From JAWLFY01 sp964462125 (GTDB lineage: Bacteria > Planctomycetota > Planctomycetia > Pirellulales > Pirellulaceae): a stretch of DNA of 9,767 nucleotides. Of this stretch, positions 1-7,163 are shown in pieces (the first letter of the stretch is position 1; the number at the start of each line of letters is the position of its first letter). Position numbers and translations under genes: made by a program. Below the pieces are notes generated by a model. That model was not told the DNA's origin, ran no database searches, and saw only the letters and a list, made by a program, of their open reading frames with translations. The DNA is taken from assembly GCA_964462125.1 (NCBI GenBank), contig CAYWXT010000213.1, positions 1 through 9,767 on the forward strand, given 5' to 3'.

Positions 1-69
1 TAAGGTCGTTATGAAACGTGGCAGCCCACCCGAAAGAGAGCACCTGATGACGAGGGGATTCGAGACGCG

Positions 70-402
70 ATGAACGCAGAGGCTTCTTCACTACAACGTC
101 GATGCACGATCCATTGCATTTGGGGCGCCGTCCTGCTCGGGCTGGGTCTCTCCGCCGGCGGCGTGGGCGGTGCCGGGGCCGCTGAACCGGGTTGGTCGCC
201 GGTGGTCATCGCAAGCGGCCCGTACCGCGAGCGGATCCGGTCGCTGCCGATCGAACAACGTCCCTACCGGCCGCTGCACGTCTACGGGAATACCGTGCGG
301 CGGATTCACTATCGGGGAACGCCCTTCCGCTTGTTCGCAGACCCGAGCGTCTTACCCCAGCAGGCTCGTTCGCTGCCGCGCCGATCGGGTTCGGATCGCT
401 GA
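70..402 (+). CDS. Small putative secreted protein, function unknown
   Basis: This encodes 110 residues that I cannot assign to a named family. The N-terminus has basic residues (RR at 10-11), then a hydrophobic, Gly/Ala-rich stretch (about 18-37) ending in AGAAEP. That fits a Sec signal peptide cleaved near residue 38 and export across the inner membrane. The mature part is about 70 residues, rich in Arg, Pro and Tyr, with the phrase QRPYRPLHVYGNTVRRIHYRG near its middle; this looks like a constrained motif, and I have the impression that similar short exported proteins occur in Planctomycetes. No catalytic motif or metal site is visible. The ATG at 70 was chosen because it puts the signal peptide at the N-terminus. 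The ribosome site is weak: a GAGG at 52-55 is too far upstream. A candidate terminator lies about 90 bases downstream, which suggests a monocistronic gene. Confidence 0.6.
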   Translation: MNAEASSLQRRCTIHCIWGAVLLGLGLSAGGVGGAGAAEPGWSPVVIASGPYRERIRSLPIEQRPYRPLHVYGNTVRRIHYRGTPFRLFADPSVLPQQARSLPRRSGSDR

Positions 403-488
403 TCGATCGTCAATGGTGGTCGACGATTAGATTCCGCGACCGATATCAACCGAACCTCGGCTTCTCGATCCACCTGCAACTCGTCTCG

Positions 489-541
489 ATGCTTGCGATT
501 TCGCGTGCGAAGTGGGAAAGAAATCGCTAGCGTGGGTTTTT
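489..541 (+). terminator. Candidate rho-independent terminator
   Basis: The left arm 489-502 (ATGCTTGCGATTTC) pairs with the right arm 520-533 (GAAATCGCTAGCGT). There are 13 pairs out of 14 (one of them G-U), one T-T mismatch and an unbroken 8-bp core, with a 17-base loop. GGG and then five T residues (537-541) follow the stem. The T-run lies only on the right side, so it would act on + strand transcripts, ending the gene at 70-402. Weak points are the large loop, the modest stem GC content and the short T-run. A competing 5-bp hairpin (500-511) uses part of the left arm. Confidence 0.35.
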
Positions 542-642
542 GTGGTCGCCGCCACCGCACCCCCTTGGCATGACGCCCCTCTGCAGGTGAAGACCTGTGG
601 AGGTGCCGACGAAGTTCGAGGCATCCGTTGGAGGGAGGGCGT

Positions 643-671
643 TTGTCGTTTTGGCTCCGGCAAATTATTTT
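643..671 (+). promoter_or_regulatory. Candidate sigma70-type promoter for the FAAL-ACP gene
   Basis: TTGTCG at 643-648 and TATTTT at 666-671 each match four of six consensus bases and are separated by exactly 17 bases. The -10 region lies in the only clearly AT-rich patch of the gap (about 661-675). Transcription would begin near 678 and leave a leader of about 73 bases before the ATG at 751. Planctomycete promoters are poorly characterised and such matches can occur by chance, so this is tentative. Confidence 0.3.
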
Positions 672-750
672 TCAGGGAGCTAATTCGGCAGGAGGCCGGT
701 GATCGATTGTCCGCTTTCCCGCGTCCGTCCCTTGCCCGGAGCTAGCCGGC

Positions 751-2904
751 ATGCCCGCATTTCAACCGTTGTCCCCCACGCCTCCGATCGACGGTCCTGC
801 GCCGGTGCAGGCGCGGACATTGCCGGACTGGGTTGGCCAGCGTGCCGCCCGACACGGGGACCTGCCCGCGGTGGTGTTCCTCGGCGAGGACGGCGAGGAG
901 TTGACCTGGACCTACGCGGAGCTGTGGGCCCGCGCTTGCGACGTGGCTGCCCGGTTACCGAAATCCCAAGGCGCCGCGCCGCGGGGGTTGCTCCTGTTCC
1001 CCCCCGGGATCGAGTTCGTCGCTGGGTTTCTGGGATGCCAAATTGCCGGTTGGGTCCCCGTTCCGACCTGCTACCCGAAACCGGGCCGCGAGATGCCGCG
1101 GCTCGATTCGGTCGCCCAAGATTGCCAACCAGCGGCGATCATTGGCGACCGTGAAACTCTGGATGGGATCGCGCCGGAAAAGCTTCACGAGCATGCGCGC
1201 GCCCTACCGCGGATTGCCACCGATCTGGCGGGGGCACCGGCGGCAAGCCCCGTGGACACCGCCGCACTCGACCCTGACGCCCTGGCGCTGCTGCAATACA
1301 CCAGCGGCAGCACCAGCGAACCGAAAGGGGTGATGGTCCGGCACCGCCACCTGATGGCCAATTTGGAAGCGATCCGCCGCGGCTTTCAATTCGAGTGGCA
1401 ACGCGACATTGAAGGGCCAGCCCCTTGCGGGGTGTTTTGGCTTCCGTTCTTTCACGACATGGGATTGATTGGAGGCATCTTGACGCCGCTGTATGTTGGC
1501 GGTTGCACGGTCTTGATCAGCCCTCGCGGGTTTCTGCAACGCCCGCTGCGGTGGCTGCAGACGATCAGCGACTACCGGGCGTTGATCAGCGGGGCGCCGA
1601 ACTTTGCTTACCAACTATGCGTCGACCGAATCTCCCCGGAGCAGACCGACTCGCTCGATCTCTCCTGCTGGAAAACAGCCTTTTGTGGGGCCGAGCCGGT
1701 CTCGGCGCGAACCCTGGCGGACTTCGCCAACCGGTTCTCCAGCTGCGGGTTTTCGGATTCGGCGTTCTATCCCTGCTACGGACTCGCCGAAGCAACGCTG
1801 CTGGCCACCGGTGGCGATGGTCCTTCCCAGCTGACCGTGCTGACCGTCACCCGCGAGTCGCTCGGCCAAGGGCGGGTGGTGATCGACGACCAGGGGCGGG
1901 GACGCGATTTCCAAAAGCTGGTCAGCTGTGGCGAACCGGCGCTCGCAACCGACCTCCGGATCGTCGACCCAGAACGCCAGCGGGTTGCCGAGGAACGCGA
2001 GATCGGAGAGATCTGGCTCCGCGGAGAGAGCGTTACCGATGGGTATTGGAATCGCGCGGACGAAAATCGCGAGCAATTCAATGCAACATTGAGTGACGGC
2101 GAGGGGGGCTTTTTTCGCACCGGCGACCTTGGCTTCCTGCACCGCGGAAAGCTTTACGTCACCGGGCGGCGGAAAGACGTGATCATCCTTCGCGGACGAA
2201 ATCACTTCCCCCAGGACATCGAAGCGACGGTCAAAACAACGATCGGTCGCGGAGCGGGCCAGGTCGCGGCCTTCTCCGTCGAGGGCCCCCGCAGCGAGGC
2301 CTTGGCGGTGATCGCGGAGGTTCCCCGACCGATGCGCGACGAGGATCTCCCCACCCTGGTTCGCTCCATTCGCCGCGTCGTGATCGAGGTGCACGAGGTC
2401 GATCCCCGGCATGTCATCCTGGTACGTCCGGGGAGCGTTCCCCTGACCAGCAGCGGCAAGGTGCAACGTGGGCAGTGCCGCGAACTGTTCGACACCGGGG
2501 CGATCCGGCACAAGTACCGCTACGACCGAGCTTCCGGCAGCGAACAGACCCCGATCTCGCTCCCGGAGCTGCCGAAGTCTCCGTCACGCGATGACTTGGA
2601 ATCGGTCGCAGCAGCCGTTGAAACCTGGCTCTCGGAGTGGTTGGTCGTCCGCGCCGGGGTCGCCCCCGAGGACCTCGAATTCGACAAACCGTTCGCCGAG
2701 TACGGGCTCGACTCGATGACCGCAGTCGAATTGAGCGGAGAGCTCGAGGATTGGTCCGGTGTCGAACTGACCCCGATGATCGCGATGAGTTACCCGACCG
2801 TCGCCGCCATGGGCCGCTACACCGCCAAACAGTTGATCGACCCCTCTGCGATCACACCGGCTGGCGCCGCGATTGTGGAGCAAGCGCCTAACCTTTCTCC
2901 TTGA
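751..2904 (+). CDS. Fatty acyl-AMP ligase fused to an acyl carrier protein domain (FAAL-ACP)
   Basis: This 717-residue cytoplasmic enzyme should activate a fatty acid as acyl-adenylate and pass it to a phosphopantetheine thiol, here probably its own. Residues about 20-585 form an ANL-superfamily adenylation domain. The phosphate-binding loop LQYTSGSTSEPKG is at 181-193, WLPFFHDMGLIGG at 230-242, FCGAEPV at 311-317, YGLAEATLL at 343-351, the ribose-binding Asp at 459 in FRTGDLG, the hinge region TGRRKD at 471-476, and the catalytic Lys570 in SSGK. The phrase GRNHFPQDIE is diagnostic of fatty acyl-AMP ligases rather than acyl-CoA ligases. Residues about 600-695 form an ACP, with attachment Ser655 in YGLDSMTAVEL. 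The start is supported by GGAG at 738-741, nine bases before the ATG. The usual Gly in the phosphate loop (SGSTG) is Ser189 here. No PKS or NRPS gene is adjacent, so the product is unknown. Its 3' end overlaps the convergent coiled-coil gene by 17 bp. Confidence 0.93.
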   Translation: MPAFQPLSPTPPIDGPAPVQARTLPDWVGQRAARHGDLPAVVFLGEDGEELTWTYAELWARACDVAARLPKSQGAAPRGLLLFPPGIEFVAGFLGCQIAGWVPVPTCYPKPGREMPRLDSVAQDCQPAAIIGDRETLDGIAPEKLHEHARALPRIATDLAGAPAASPVDTAALDPDALALLQYTSGSTSEPKGVMVRHRHLMANLEAIRRGFQFEWQRDIEGPAPCGVFWLPFFHDMGLIGGILTPLYVGGCTVLISPRGFLQRPLRWLQTISDYRALISGAPNFAYQLCVDRISPEQTDSLDLSCWKTAFCGAEPVSARTLADFANRFSSCGFSDSAFYPCYGLAEATLLATGGDGPSQLTVLTVTRESLGQGRVVIDDQGRGRDFQKLVSCGEPALATDLRIVDPERQRVAEEREIGEIWLRGESVTDGYWNRADENREQFNATLSDGEGGFFRTGDLGFLHRGKLYVTGRRKDVIILRGRNHFPQDIEATVKTTIGRGAGQVAAFSVEGPRSEALAVIAEVPRPMRDEDLPTLVRSIRRVVIEVHEVDPRHVILVRPGSVPLTSSGKVQRGQCRELFDTGAIRHKYRYDRASGSEQTPISLPELPKSPSRDDLESVAAAVETWLSEWLVVRAGVAPEDLEFDKPFAEYGLDSMTAVELSGELEDWSGVELTPMIAMSYPTVAAMGRYTAKQLIDPSAITPAGAAIVEQAPNLSP

Positions 2905-3061
2905 GCTGCTTCGCTTCCGCCTCCAATGACGCGATCTCACTTTCGAGCTGGCGGATCTCCTCGACGTCGTCCGCTTGCTCGCGGGACCCGGTCAGTCTTG
3001 GACGCAGCGTCTGCAGTTTCTTGTTGATGACGTCGAGTCGTTTCTTCGCTTTCTTGTCCAT
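2888..3061 (-). CDS. Small charged coiled-coil protein, function unknown
   Basis: This encodes 57 residues rich in Lys, Glu, Arg and Leu, with no signal peptide or membrane segment, so it is probably cytoplasmic. Two helical stretches with heptad-like spacing of Leu/Ile/Val are visible: about 5-20 (I12, L16, L19), then Pro21 and a turn TGSREQADD, then about 33-55 (I36, L39, I43, L46, L53). This suggests a short helical hairpin or a dimeric coiled coil. The ATG at 3061 is preferred to an in-frame TTG at 3103, because the extra 14 residues include two prolines and break the pattern. A GAAG about eight bases upstream is a modest ribosome site. It lies 45 bases after the MlaFE-like gene and may belong to that operon. 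It resembles short conserved hypothetical proteins that I associate with Planctomycetes. The length and clean heptads make a real gene likely, but its role is unknown. Confidence 0.65.
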   Translation of the reverse strand: MDKKAKKRLDVINKKLQTLRPRLTGSREQADDVEEIRQLESEIASLEAEAKQLKEKG

Positions 3062-3106
3062 CGGCCATGCTTCTTCAATCAGGGGAGACGGGTTTTCAGG
3101 CAAAGC

Positions 3107-4705
3107 CTAAAATTCCAGCAGCGCGACGACAAAGTGTACAACCAACACATACAGCGTCGTCCAGAGGACGGTGGATGTGATCGCATCGCTGACATCGCGT
3201 GCGGATCCCTTGGGGGCCAATCCACGATAATAAGCGATCGCCGCCGTACCGACGCCGCACAACACGTTCTTGGCCAACACCCATCCCCAGCCGCTCCGCA
3301 GCGCCCGGTCCCACGGCGTCGTCGCCCCGGGGGCCTCCAGGTTGCGTTCAAAATGCTGCGCCCAGAAGTAGGGACCGATCGTGGGATGACTCCAGCTGAA
3401 AGTGATCAGACTGATCCACCGCGCCGCACTGTACGACAACCATTCCAACAGCGGCGTGGCGACGACGAATGCGACCAGGATCGGAACCAATAGGTAGGGA
3501 CGGGGGCCGACACCGAGGGTCCGCAGCGCGTCGACCTGGCCCCCGTATCGCTTCACCCCAACATCCGCCGCGACCGCTGCACCGCAACGGGCCGCGATCA
3601 AGACCGTGGCGAGAACGGGGACCAAAATGCGGTACAGTGCAAACCCGATCGACGCCAGCAGTTCGTCGATCAACAGGGGCTGCGTATATAGCCGGAACGG
3701 CAGGAACCGGAAGGTGAAATAGGTACTGGTGAATCCGACAATCAGCCCAGCCAGGATGAGATAGACCCAGGCGGAAGGTCCACCGACCAGCCGCAGGTAA
3801 TGGGCACAAAACCGCAATCCCCAGCGAGCCCGCGGGAAGCGAGGCAGCCCGTCCCACGGCAGCCGAACCGCCGCGATCACCGCGGAACCGCTGGCGACCA
3901 AAAATGATTCGATCGGCTGCCGGAGTTGGACCCACACCGATTCACCCAGGGGCGAACTCCCTTCCACCGGCGCCGGCTGCATTCGCGATGGGATCTGCTC
4001 CCACTGCTCGCGCGGGACGGCGAGCAACTGCTGCCGTTGACCGTCGACCAGCAAGACTTCATCGGCGATCGGCAGCAGCGTCTCGTAGTCATGGGTGACG
4101 ACGATACTGGTTCGACGATGCGCCTGTTGGGTTTCGCGAATCAGCGCGGCGACTTTGCGGCCACTGGCGGCGTCCAGCCCGGAGGTCGGTTCGTCGTACA
4201 ACACGATGTCCGGCTCGGCCGCCAACGTCCGCGCGATCGCCAACCGCTGCTTCTGTCCGCCGCTTAGACCGGCGACCGGCGTCCAGGCCGGAACCCCCAG
4301 TTCCTCGAGCCACTGGGCGGCGGTTTGCGACGGAGCGCTGCGACAGTCGCTCCGATGGTCGATGGCAAACTGCACATTGCCCAGCGGTGACAGCTCGTCG
4401 AACAGTGCGAACTGCTGAAAGACGATCCCCACCCGCCGCAACGGCCGGCCCTCCCCCTCGTCGATCTCGCCCCGCCAGGAAATCGTTTCCCCGACCCGGG
4501 GCAGCAATCCCGCCAAGGTCCGCAGCAAAACCGACTTGCCGGCGCCGCTGGCCCCGACGATCACCGTGATCTTTCCTCCCGGGATGACCACGTTTGTCCC
4601 CGTCATCAAGACCCGGCCAGCGACCTCGAGGTGAAGATCGATCAGCCGCAGCGGCGGCGTCCAACTTTCGCCGCGGAAATCGTCCGGGGAGGCAATGGAG
4701 GTCAC
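3107..4705 (-). CDS. Fused ABC ATPase-permease of Mla/MCE lipid transport type (MlaF-MlaE fusion)
   Basis: This 532-residue protein joins two parts that are normally separate. Residues about 18-225 are an ABC ATPase with every key motif intact: Walker A GASGAGKS (51-58), Q-loop in VFQQFALF (96-103), signature LSGGQ (147-151), Walker B IVLYDEP (167-173), D-loop SGLD (175-178) and switch His205. After a linker (about 226-295), residues about 310-532 form an MlaE-type permease with about five membrane segments. The stretch AARCGAAVAAD followed by GGQVDALRTLGV and PYLLVP matches the MlaE coupling-helix region. In known Mla systems MlaF and MlaE power phospholipid movement between the inner membrane and the periplasm. 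The start is a GTG overlapping the upstream stop as GTGA, with GGAGA at 4713-4717 seven bases ahead. The preceding gene is the likely MCE partner. Substrate and direction cannot be read from the sequence. Confidence 0.88.
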   Translation of the reverse strand: MTSIASPDDFRGESWTPPLRLIDLHLEVAGRVLMTGTNVVIPGGKITVIVGASGAGKSVLLRTLAGLLPRVGETISWRGEIDEGEGRPLRRVGIVFQQFALFDELSPLGNVQFAIDHRSDCRSAPSQTAAQWLEELGVPAWTPVAGLSGGQKQRLAIARTLAAEPDIVLYDEPTSGLDAASGRKVAALIRETQQAHRRTSIVVTHDYETLLPIADEVLLVDGQRQQLLAVPREQWEQIPSRMQPAPVEGSSPLGESVWVQLRQPIESFLVASGSAVIAAVRLPWDGLPRFPRARWGLRFCAHYLRLVGGPSAWVYLILAGLIVGFTSTYFTFRFLPFRLYTQPLLIDELLASIGFALYRILVPVLATVLIAARCGAAVAADVGVKRYGGQVDALRTLGVGPRPYLLVPILVAFVVATPLLEWLSYSAARWISLITFSWSHPTIGPYFWAQHFERNLEAPGATTPWDRALRSGWGWVLAKNVLCGVGTAAIAYYRGLAPKGSARDVSDAITSTVLWTTLYVLVVHFVVALLEF

Positions 4706-6084
4706 CGATCGCTCTCCGACGCTACACCCGCGGGGTCGGCGGATTCATCGGCCAAGTAGACCAGGGGATAGGCCATGGGGGTCTCGGCGCGAACGATCGA
4801 AGGGCGGCGATCAGCATCTGGCGACGCCGTTTCGAGCCGCGGCCGCGCCACGAGCCAACGCCGATCCTTGCCCAAGATCTGACTTCGCAACACGCGGGCA
4901 AAGTTGGGATCGATTCCCTCCTCCCGGGTTCCGAACAGCTCGTCGCCGATCTGTCGAATCCCCGGTTCCAAGCGCTGGCCCGCCTCGGAGATTGCCAGCC
5001 GGGCAGACTCGTCGGTCCAGATTTCCCGCCAACGATCGCGGAGCCGCTGGTTTTCGACAAACGTCTCCCGGAGGATCGCACGCGCCAGACGGTTCGTCTC
5101 CGGGTCGTTGGCGAGTCGCTCCAGTTCGCTCGCCAACTCGCTGCGCACCGCAGGATTGGCGGCGATGTCGGTGAGAATTCGTTCCATGGCGACGACCAAC
5201 TCGTCGAGATGGTCCTCGAACACCGGGATCGCCTCCGCCTCGACGAATCGTTCCCATTCGTTGCGGACGAGACTGCGGCGCGGAAACGGTGACTTGTCGT
5301 ACATCGCCCGCCAACCGAAGCGCCACAGCGATGCCCGGTCCCACAGTTCGCGACCGATCTCCTCCAGGGGCGGTTGCCCGTGCCGGCGGACGATCGGCAA
5401 GACCTCACGCTTGGCCATCGGGATCAAACGCTCGGCAACCACTTCGTGGTGCAACCGCTCGCCGAGCTGATCGATATCCTCTCGGTGACGGAGGACCGAT
5501 TCCCGAAATTCCTCCTCGATGATCGGCAGCGATTCGCGGAACGTTTGCTCGACCAATGGACGCAGGGTCGCGGTCAGCTGCTCGCCATGCTCGGCCATGA
5601 TCTCGGCGAGTCGCTGACGGATCCGCTCGCGTTTTTCCGGCGGAAACATCACCGTGACCACGTCCTCGAGCCCGCCACCCTGCTGATGCAGCACCAAGTC
5701 ACATGACCGAGGATCGACGTGTTCGTCATGCCAGAGGATCGATACGCGACGGGAACCCGGCTCGCCGACGACGTCGCGGACGTAACCGACCTGCCGCCAT
5801 CGGCCGCCCGGCTCCCCAGGTGAATTTGCGTTCAAGGGCGAACCGGAGTCGTGAAGAAATACAGGGTCGTTGCGGCGGACCCGGCCGGTGGTGTCGGTGG
5901 CCGTGACGGAGCGGCTTGGCAGTAGCAGGTAGCGGGCAACCGAGAGCTGATGATCGGCGCGAGTGGAATCTGGGCGAGCCGCCAAGAGCCCACCGAGCAG
6001 AATCGCGGCGATCCCCCAGCTCAAGATTCCGACCGACAACCGCACCGTCCGACGGTCAACACGCAGCGCTCCCCACCCTTTCAT
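4702..6084 (-). CDS. Membrane-anchored MCE-like (MlaD-type) protein with long helical C-terminus
   Basis: This encodes 460 residues. One N-terminal membrane segment (about 16-36) follows a basic stretch (RVDRR), so the rest should face the periplasm. Residues about 60-145 look like a beta-rich module: VRRNDPVFLHDSGSP, then WRQVGYVRDVV and VSILWHDE, which resembles the V.V.G..VG.V layout of MCE domains, but the similarity is weak. Residues about 148-405 are charged and almost wholly helical (for example PPEKRERIRQRLAEIM), like the long helical tails of some MCE proteins. The start ATG at 6084 overlaps the permease stop as ATGA. There is no clear ribosome site, so translation is probably coupled. 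An open frame continues upstream through the permease gene, but that part is a shadow. The next gene is an MlaF-MlaE fusion, which is the best support for an MCE role: binding or channelling lipid through the periplasm. The domain call is inference. Confidence 0.7.
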   Translation of the reverse strand: MKGWGALRVDRRTVRLSVGILSWGIAAILLGGLLAARPDSTRADHQLSVARYLLLPSRSVTATDTTGRVRRNDPVFLHDSGSPLNANSPGEPGGRWRQVGYVRDVVGEPGSRRVSILWHDEHVDPRSCDLVLHQQGGGLEDVVTVMFPPEKRERIRQRLAEIMAEHGEQLTATLRPLVEQTFRESLPIIEEEFRESVLRHREDIDQLGERLHHEVVAERLIPMAKREVLPIVRRHGQPPLEEIGRELWDRASLWRFGWRAMYDKSPFPRRSLVRNEWERFVEAEAIPVFEDHLDELVVAMERILTDIAANPAVRSELASELERLANDPETNRLARAILRETFVENQRLRDRWREIWTDESARLAISEAGQRLEPGIRQIGDELFGTREEGIDPNFARVLRSQILGKDRRWLVARPRLETASPDADRRPSIVRAETPMAYPLVYLADESADPAGVASESDR

Positions 6085-7154
6085 GCGCCCGGTCCCGGCA
6101 AGCGTCGGAAGAGCCACTCCGGCGAGCCCCGCCGAAGCTGGTCCAAAACCACCGCGACGATGATGATCGCGCCGATGATGATCAGCGTGTACGTGTTGGG
6201 AATCGACAGTTGCGAGCAACCGCTGCGGATCACCGTGATGATCAGGGCGCCGACGATCGTTCCCACGACCGAACCACGGCCGCCACTCAAACTCCCGCCG
6301 CCGAGCACCACCGCCGCGATGATCTCCAATTCCTTCCCCGTGCCATCCGAAGGATTCCCGTTCTTGACGTCGGCAAAATACAGCAACCCGCCGATCGCGA
6401 CAAAAAAACCGGCCAAGGTGTAAACCGCCGCCATCAATAGGGGAACGTTGATCCCGCACAGCCGCGCGGTTGACTCGTTGGAACCGATGGCGAACACGTT
6501 GCGGCCGAAGACGGTGAACCCCATCAGCAGCCCCACCGCCAACGACAATCCCGCCGCAATGATCGCACTGGTGGGCAACATCAGTCCGGGAATCAGATAG
6601 TTCTCTCCCCGGGATCCGGTGTAACAGAGGTACTGCAGCCACGCCGGGATGTTCTCTTTGGGCGCATAGACGGTCGACTCGTTGGCGACCAATTGACCGA
6701 CGCCGAGAAAGATTGTCATCGTGCCGAGGGTGACGATGAATGGAACCACACCGGTAGCGCTGATCAACGTCCCGTTGAGCAACCCGCAGGCGCATCCGGT
6801 CAGGACGGTCATCAACAACGCCCCACACATCGCGGCGGCAAACCCCGGTTCCCCCGCCGCCACCTCAAGGTTCTTCAGTTGCACCGCCAAGACCGTACCG
6901 CTCAACGTTAGCGCCGTCCCGGAGGACAGGTCGATCCCACCGGCGATGATGATGATCGTCATCCCCAAGGCGGGGACGGCGACCAGCGAGGCGGAACTCA
7001 AGATCACGCGAACGTTCCGCAGCGACAGAAAGTAGCCGCCACCCCACAGGTGGTCAGCGATGCCGAACAGCAGAACGATCACCCCCAGGGCAAGGACCGG
7101 CCCGAGTCGGGAACGGAGAATGATCTTGGCAATGAAGCTCAACGCGGAAGTCAT
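6081..7154 (-). CDS. rbsC: Sugar ABC transporter permease, RbsC-like (CUT2 family)
   Basis: This 357-residue inner-membrane protein would form, as a dimer, the channel of a CUT2-type sugar importer. Many hydrophobic segments are visible (about 19-33, 50-70, 105-130, 136-153, 187-212, 238-260, 276-290, 297-310, 320-337). Family phrases are in place: AGGIDLSSG at 71-79, TLGTMTIFLG at 142-151, GRNVFAIGSNESTARLCGI at 217-235, and the ATPase-coupling region ELEIIAAVVLGGGSLSGGRG at 275-294. The length is typical or slightly long for the family (E. coli RbsC has about 320 residues); the extra residues lie mostly in the loop around 160-185. The gene begins nine bases after the ATPase stop and its own stop overlaps the next start. 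The symbol is a family label: the transported sugar could be ribose or another monosaccharide or polyol. Confidence 0.92.
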   Translation of the reverse strand: MTSALSFIAKIILRSRLGPVLALGVIVLLFGIADHLWGGGYFLSLRNVRVILSSASLVAVPALGMTIIIIAGGIDLSSGTALTLSGTVLAVQLKNLEVAAGEPGFAAAMCGALLMTVLTGCACGLLNGTLISATGVVPFIVTLGTMTIFLGVGQLVANESTVYAPKENIPAWLQYLCYTGSRGENYLIPGLMLPTSAIIAAGLSLAVGLLMGFTVFGRNVFAIGSNESTARLCGINVPLLMAAVYTLAGFFVAIGGLLYFADVKNGNPSDGTGKELEIIAAVVLGGGSLSGGRGSVVGTIVGALIITVIRSGCSQLSIPNTYTLIIIGAIIIVAVVLDQLRRGSPEWLFRRLPGPGA

Positions 7155-7163
7155 GGCAATGGG

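Larger units (their letters stand above)
403..750. other. Intergenic region without a convincing gene
   Basis: This 348-base gap separates the small secreted-protein gene from the acyl-AMP ligase gene. Short open frames cross it on both strands, but none has a good ribosome site or a protein-like composition. It holds an imperfect inverted repeat followed by a T-run (489-541), which could end transcription from the left, and a sigma70-like hexamer pair (643-671), which could start transcription to the right. I see no tRNA, riboswitch or mobile-element end in it. Confidence 0.55.

Noticed and set aside
1..69. TAA at position 1 as the stop of an upstream gene, and a 20-codon frame from 11
   Set aside because: Too little sequence is present to decide the first, and the second is short and overlaps the next gene without supporting signals.
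407..428. ATCGTC / GACGAT inverted repeat after the first gene
   Set aside because: The stem is only six pairs with a 10-base loop and no T-run. CGATCG-type words are very common in this DNA.
1425..2096. A 223-residue + strand open frame inside the FAAL gene
   Set aside because: It is Arg-rich and low in domain-like pattern, and it is an alternative frame of a gene with diagnostic motifs.
1615..2511. A 298-residue open frame on the - strand inside the FAAL gene
   Set aside because: It is antisense to conserved adenylation motifs, has no recognisable domain or ribosome site, and is expected by chance in GC-rich DNA.
3062..3103. TTG-started N-terminal extension of the coiled-coil protein
   Set aside because: The extra 14 residues contain prolines, do not continue the heptad pattern and have no ribosome site. 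The ATG at 3061 fits better.
3096..3110. AGGC-AAA-GCCT hairpin just after the MlaFE stop, considered as a terminator
   Set aside because: The stem is only 4 bp and there is no T-run on the - strand, so it is too weak to call.
4594..5292. A 232-residue + strand frame opposite the MCE-like and MlaFE genes
   Set aside because: It is antisense to two genes joined by a 4-base overlap and lacks a ribosome site or any recognisable motif.
6085..6828. Upstream extension of the MCE-like frame, which would make a 708-residue protein
   Set aside because: The extension lies wholly within the well-supported permease gene in another frame, is Arg/His/Gly-rich and domain-free, and the ATG at 6084 gives a clean membrane anchor and an ATGA overlap.
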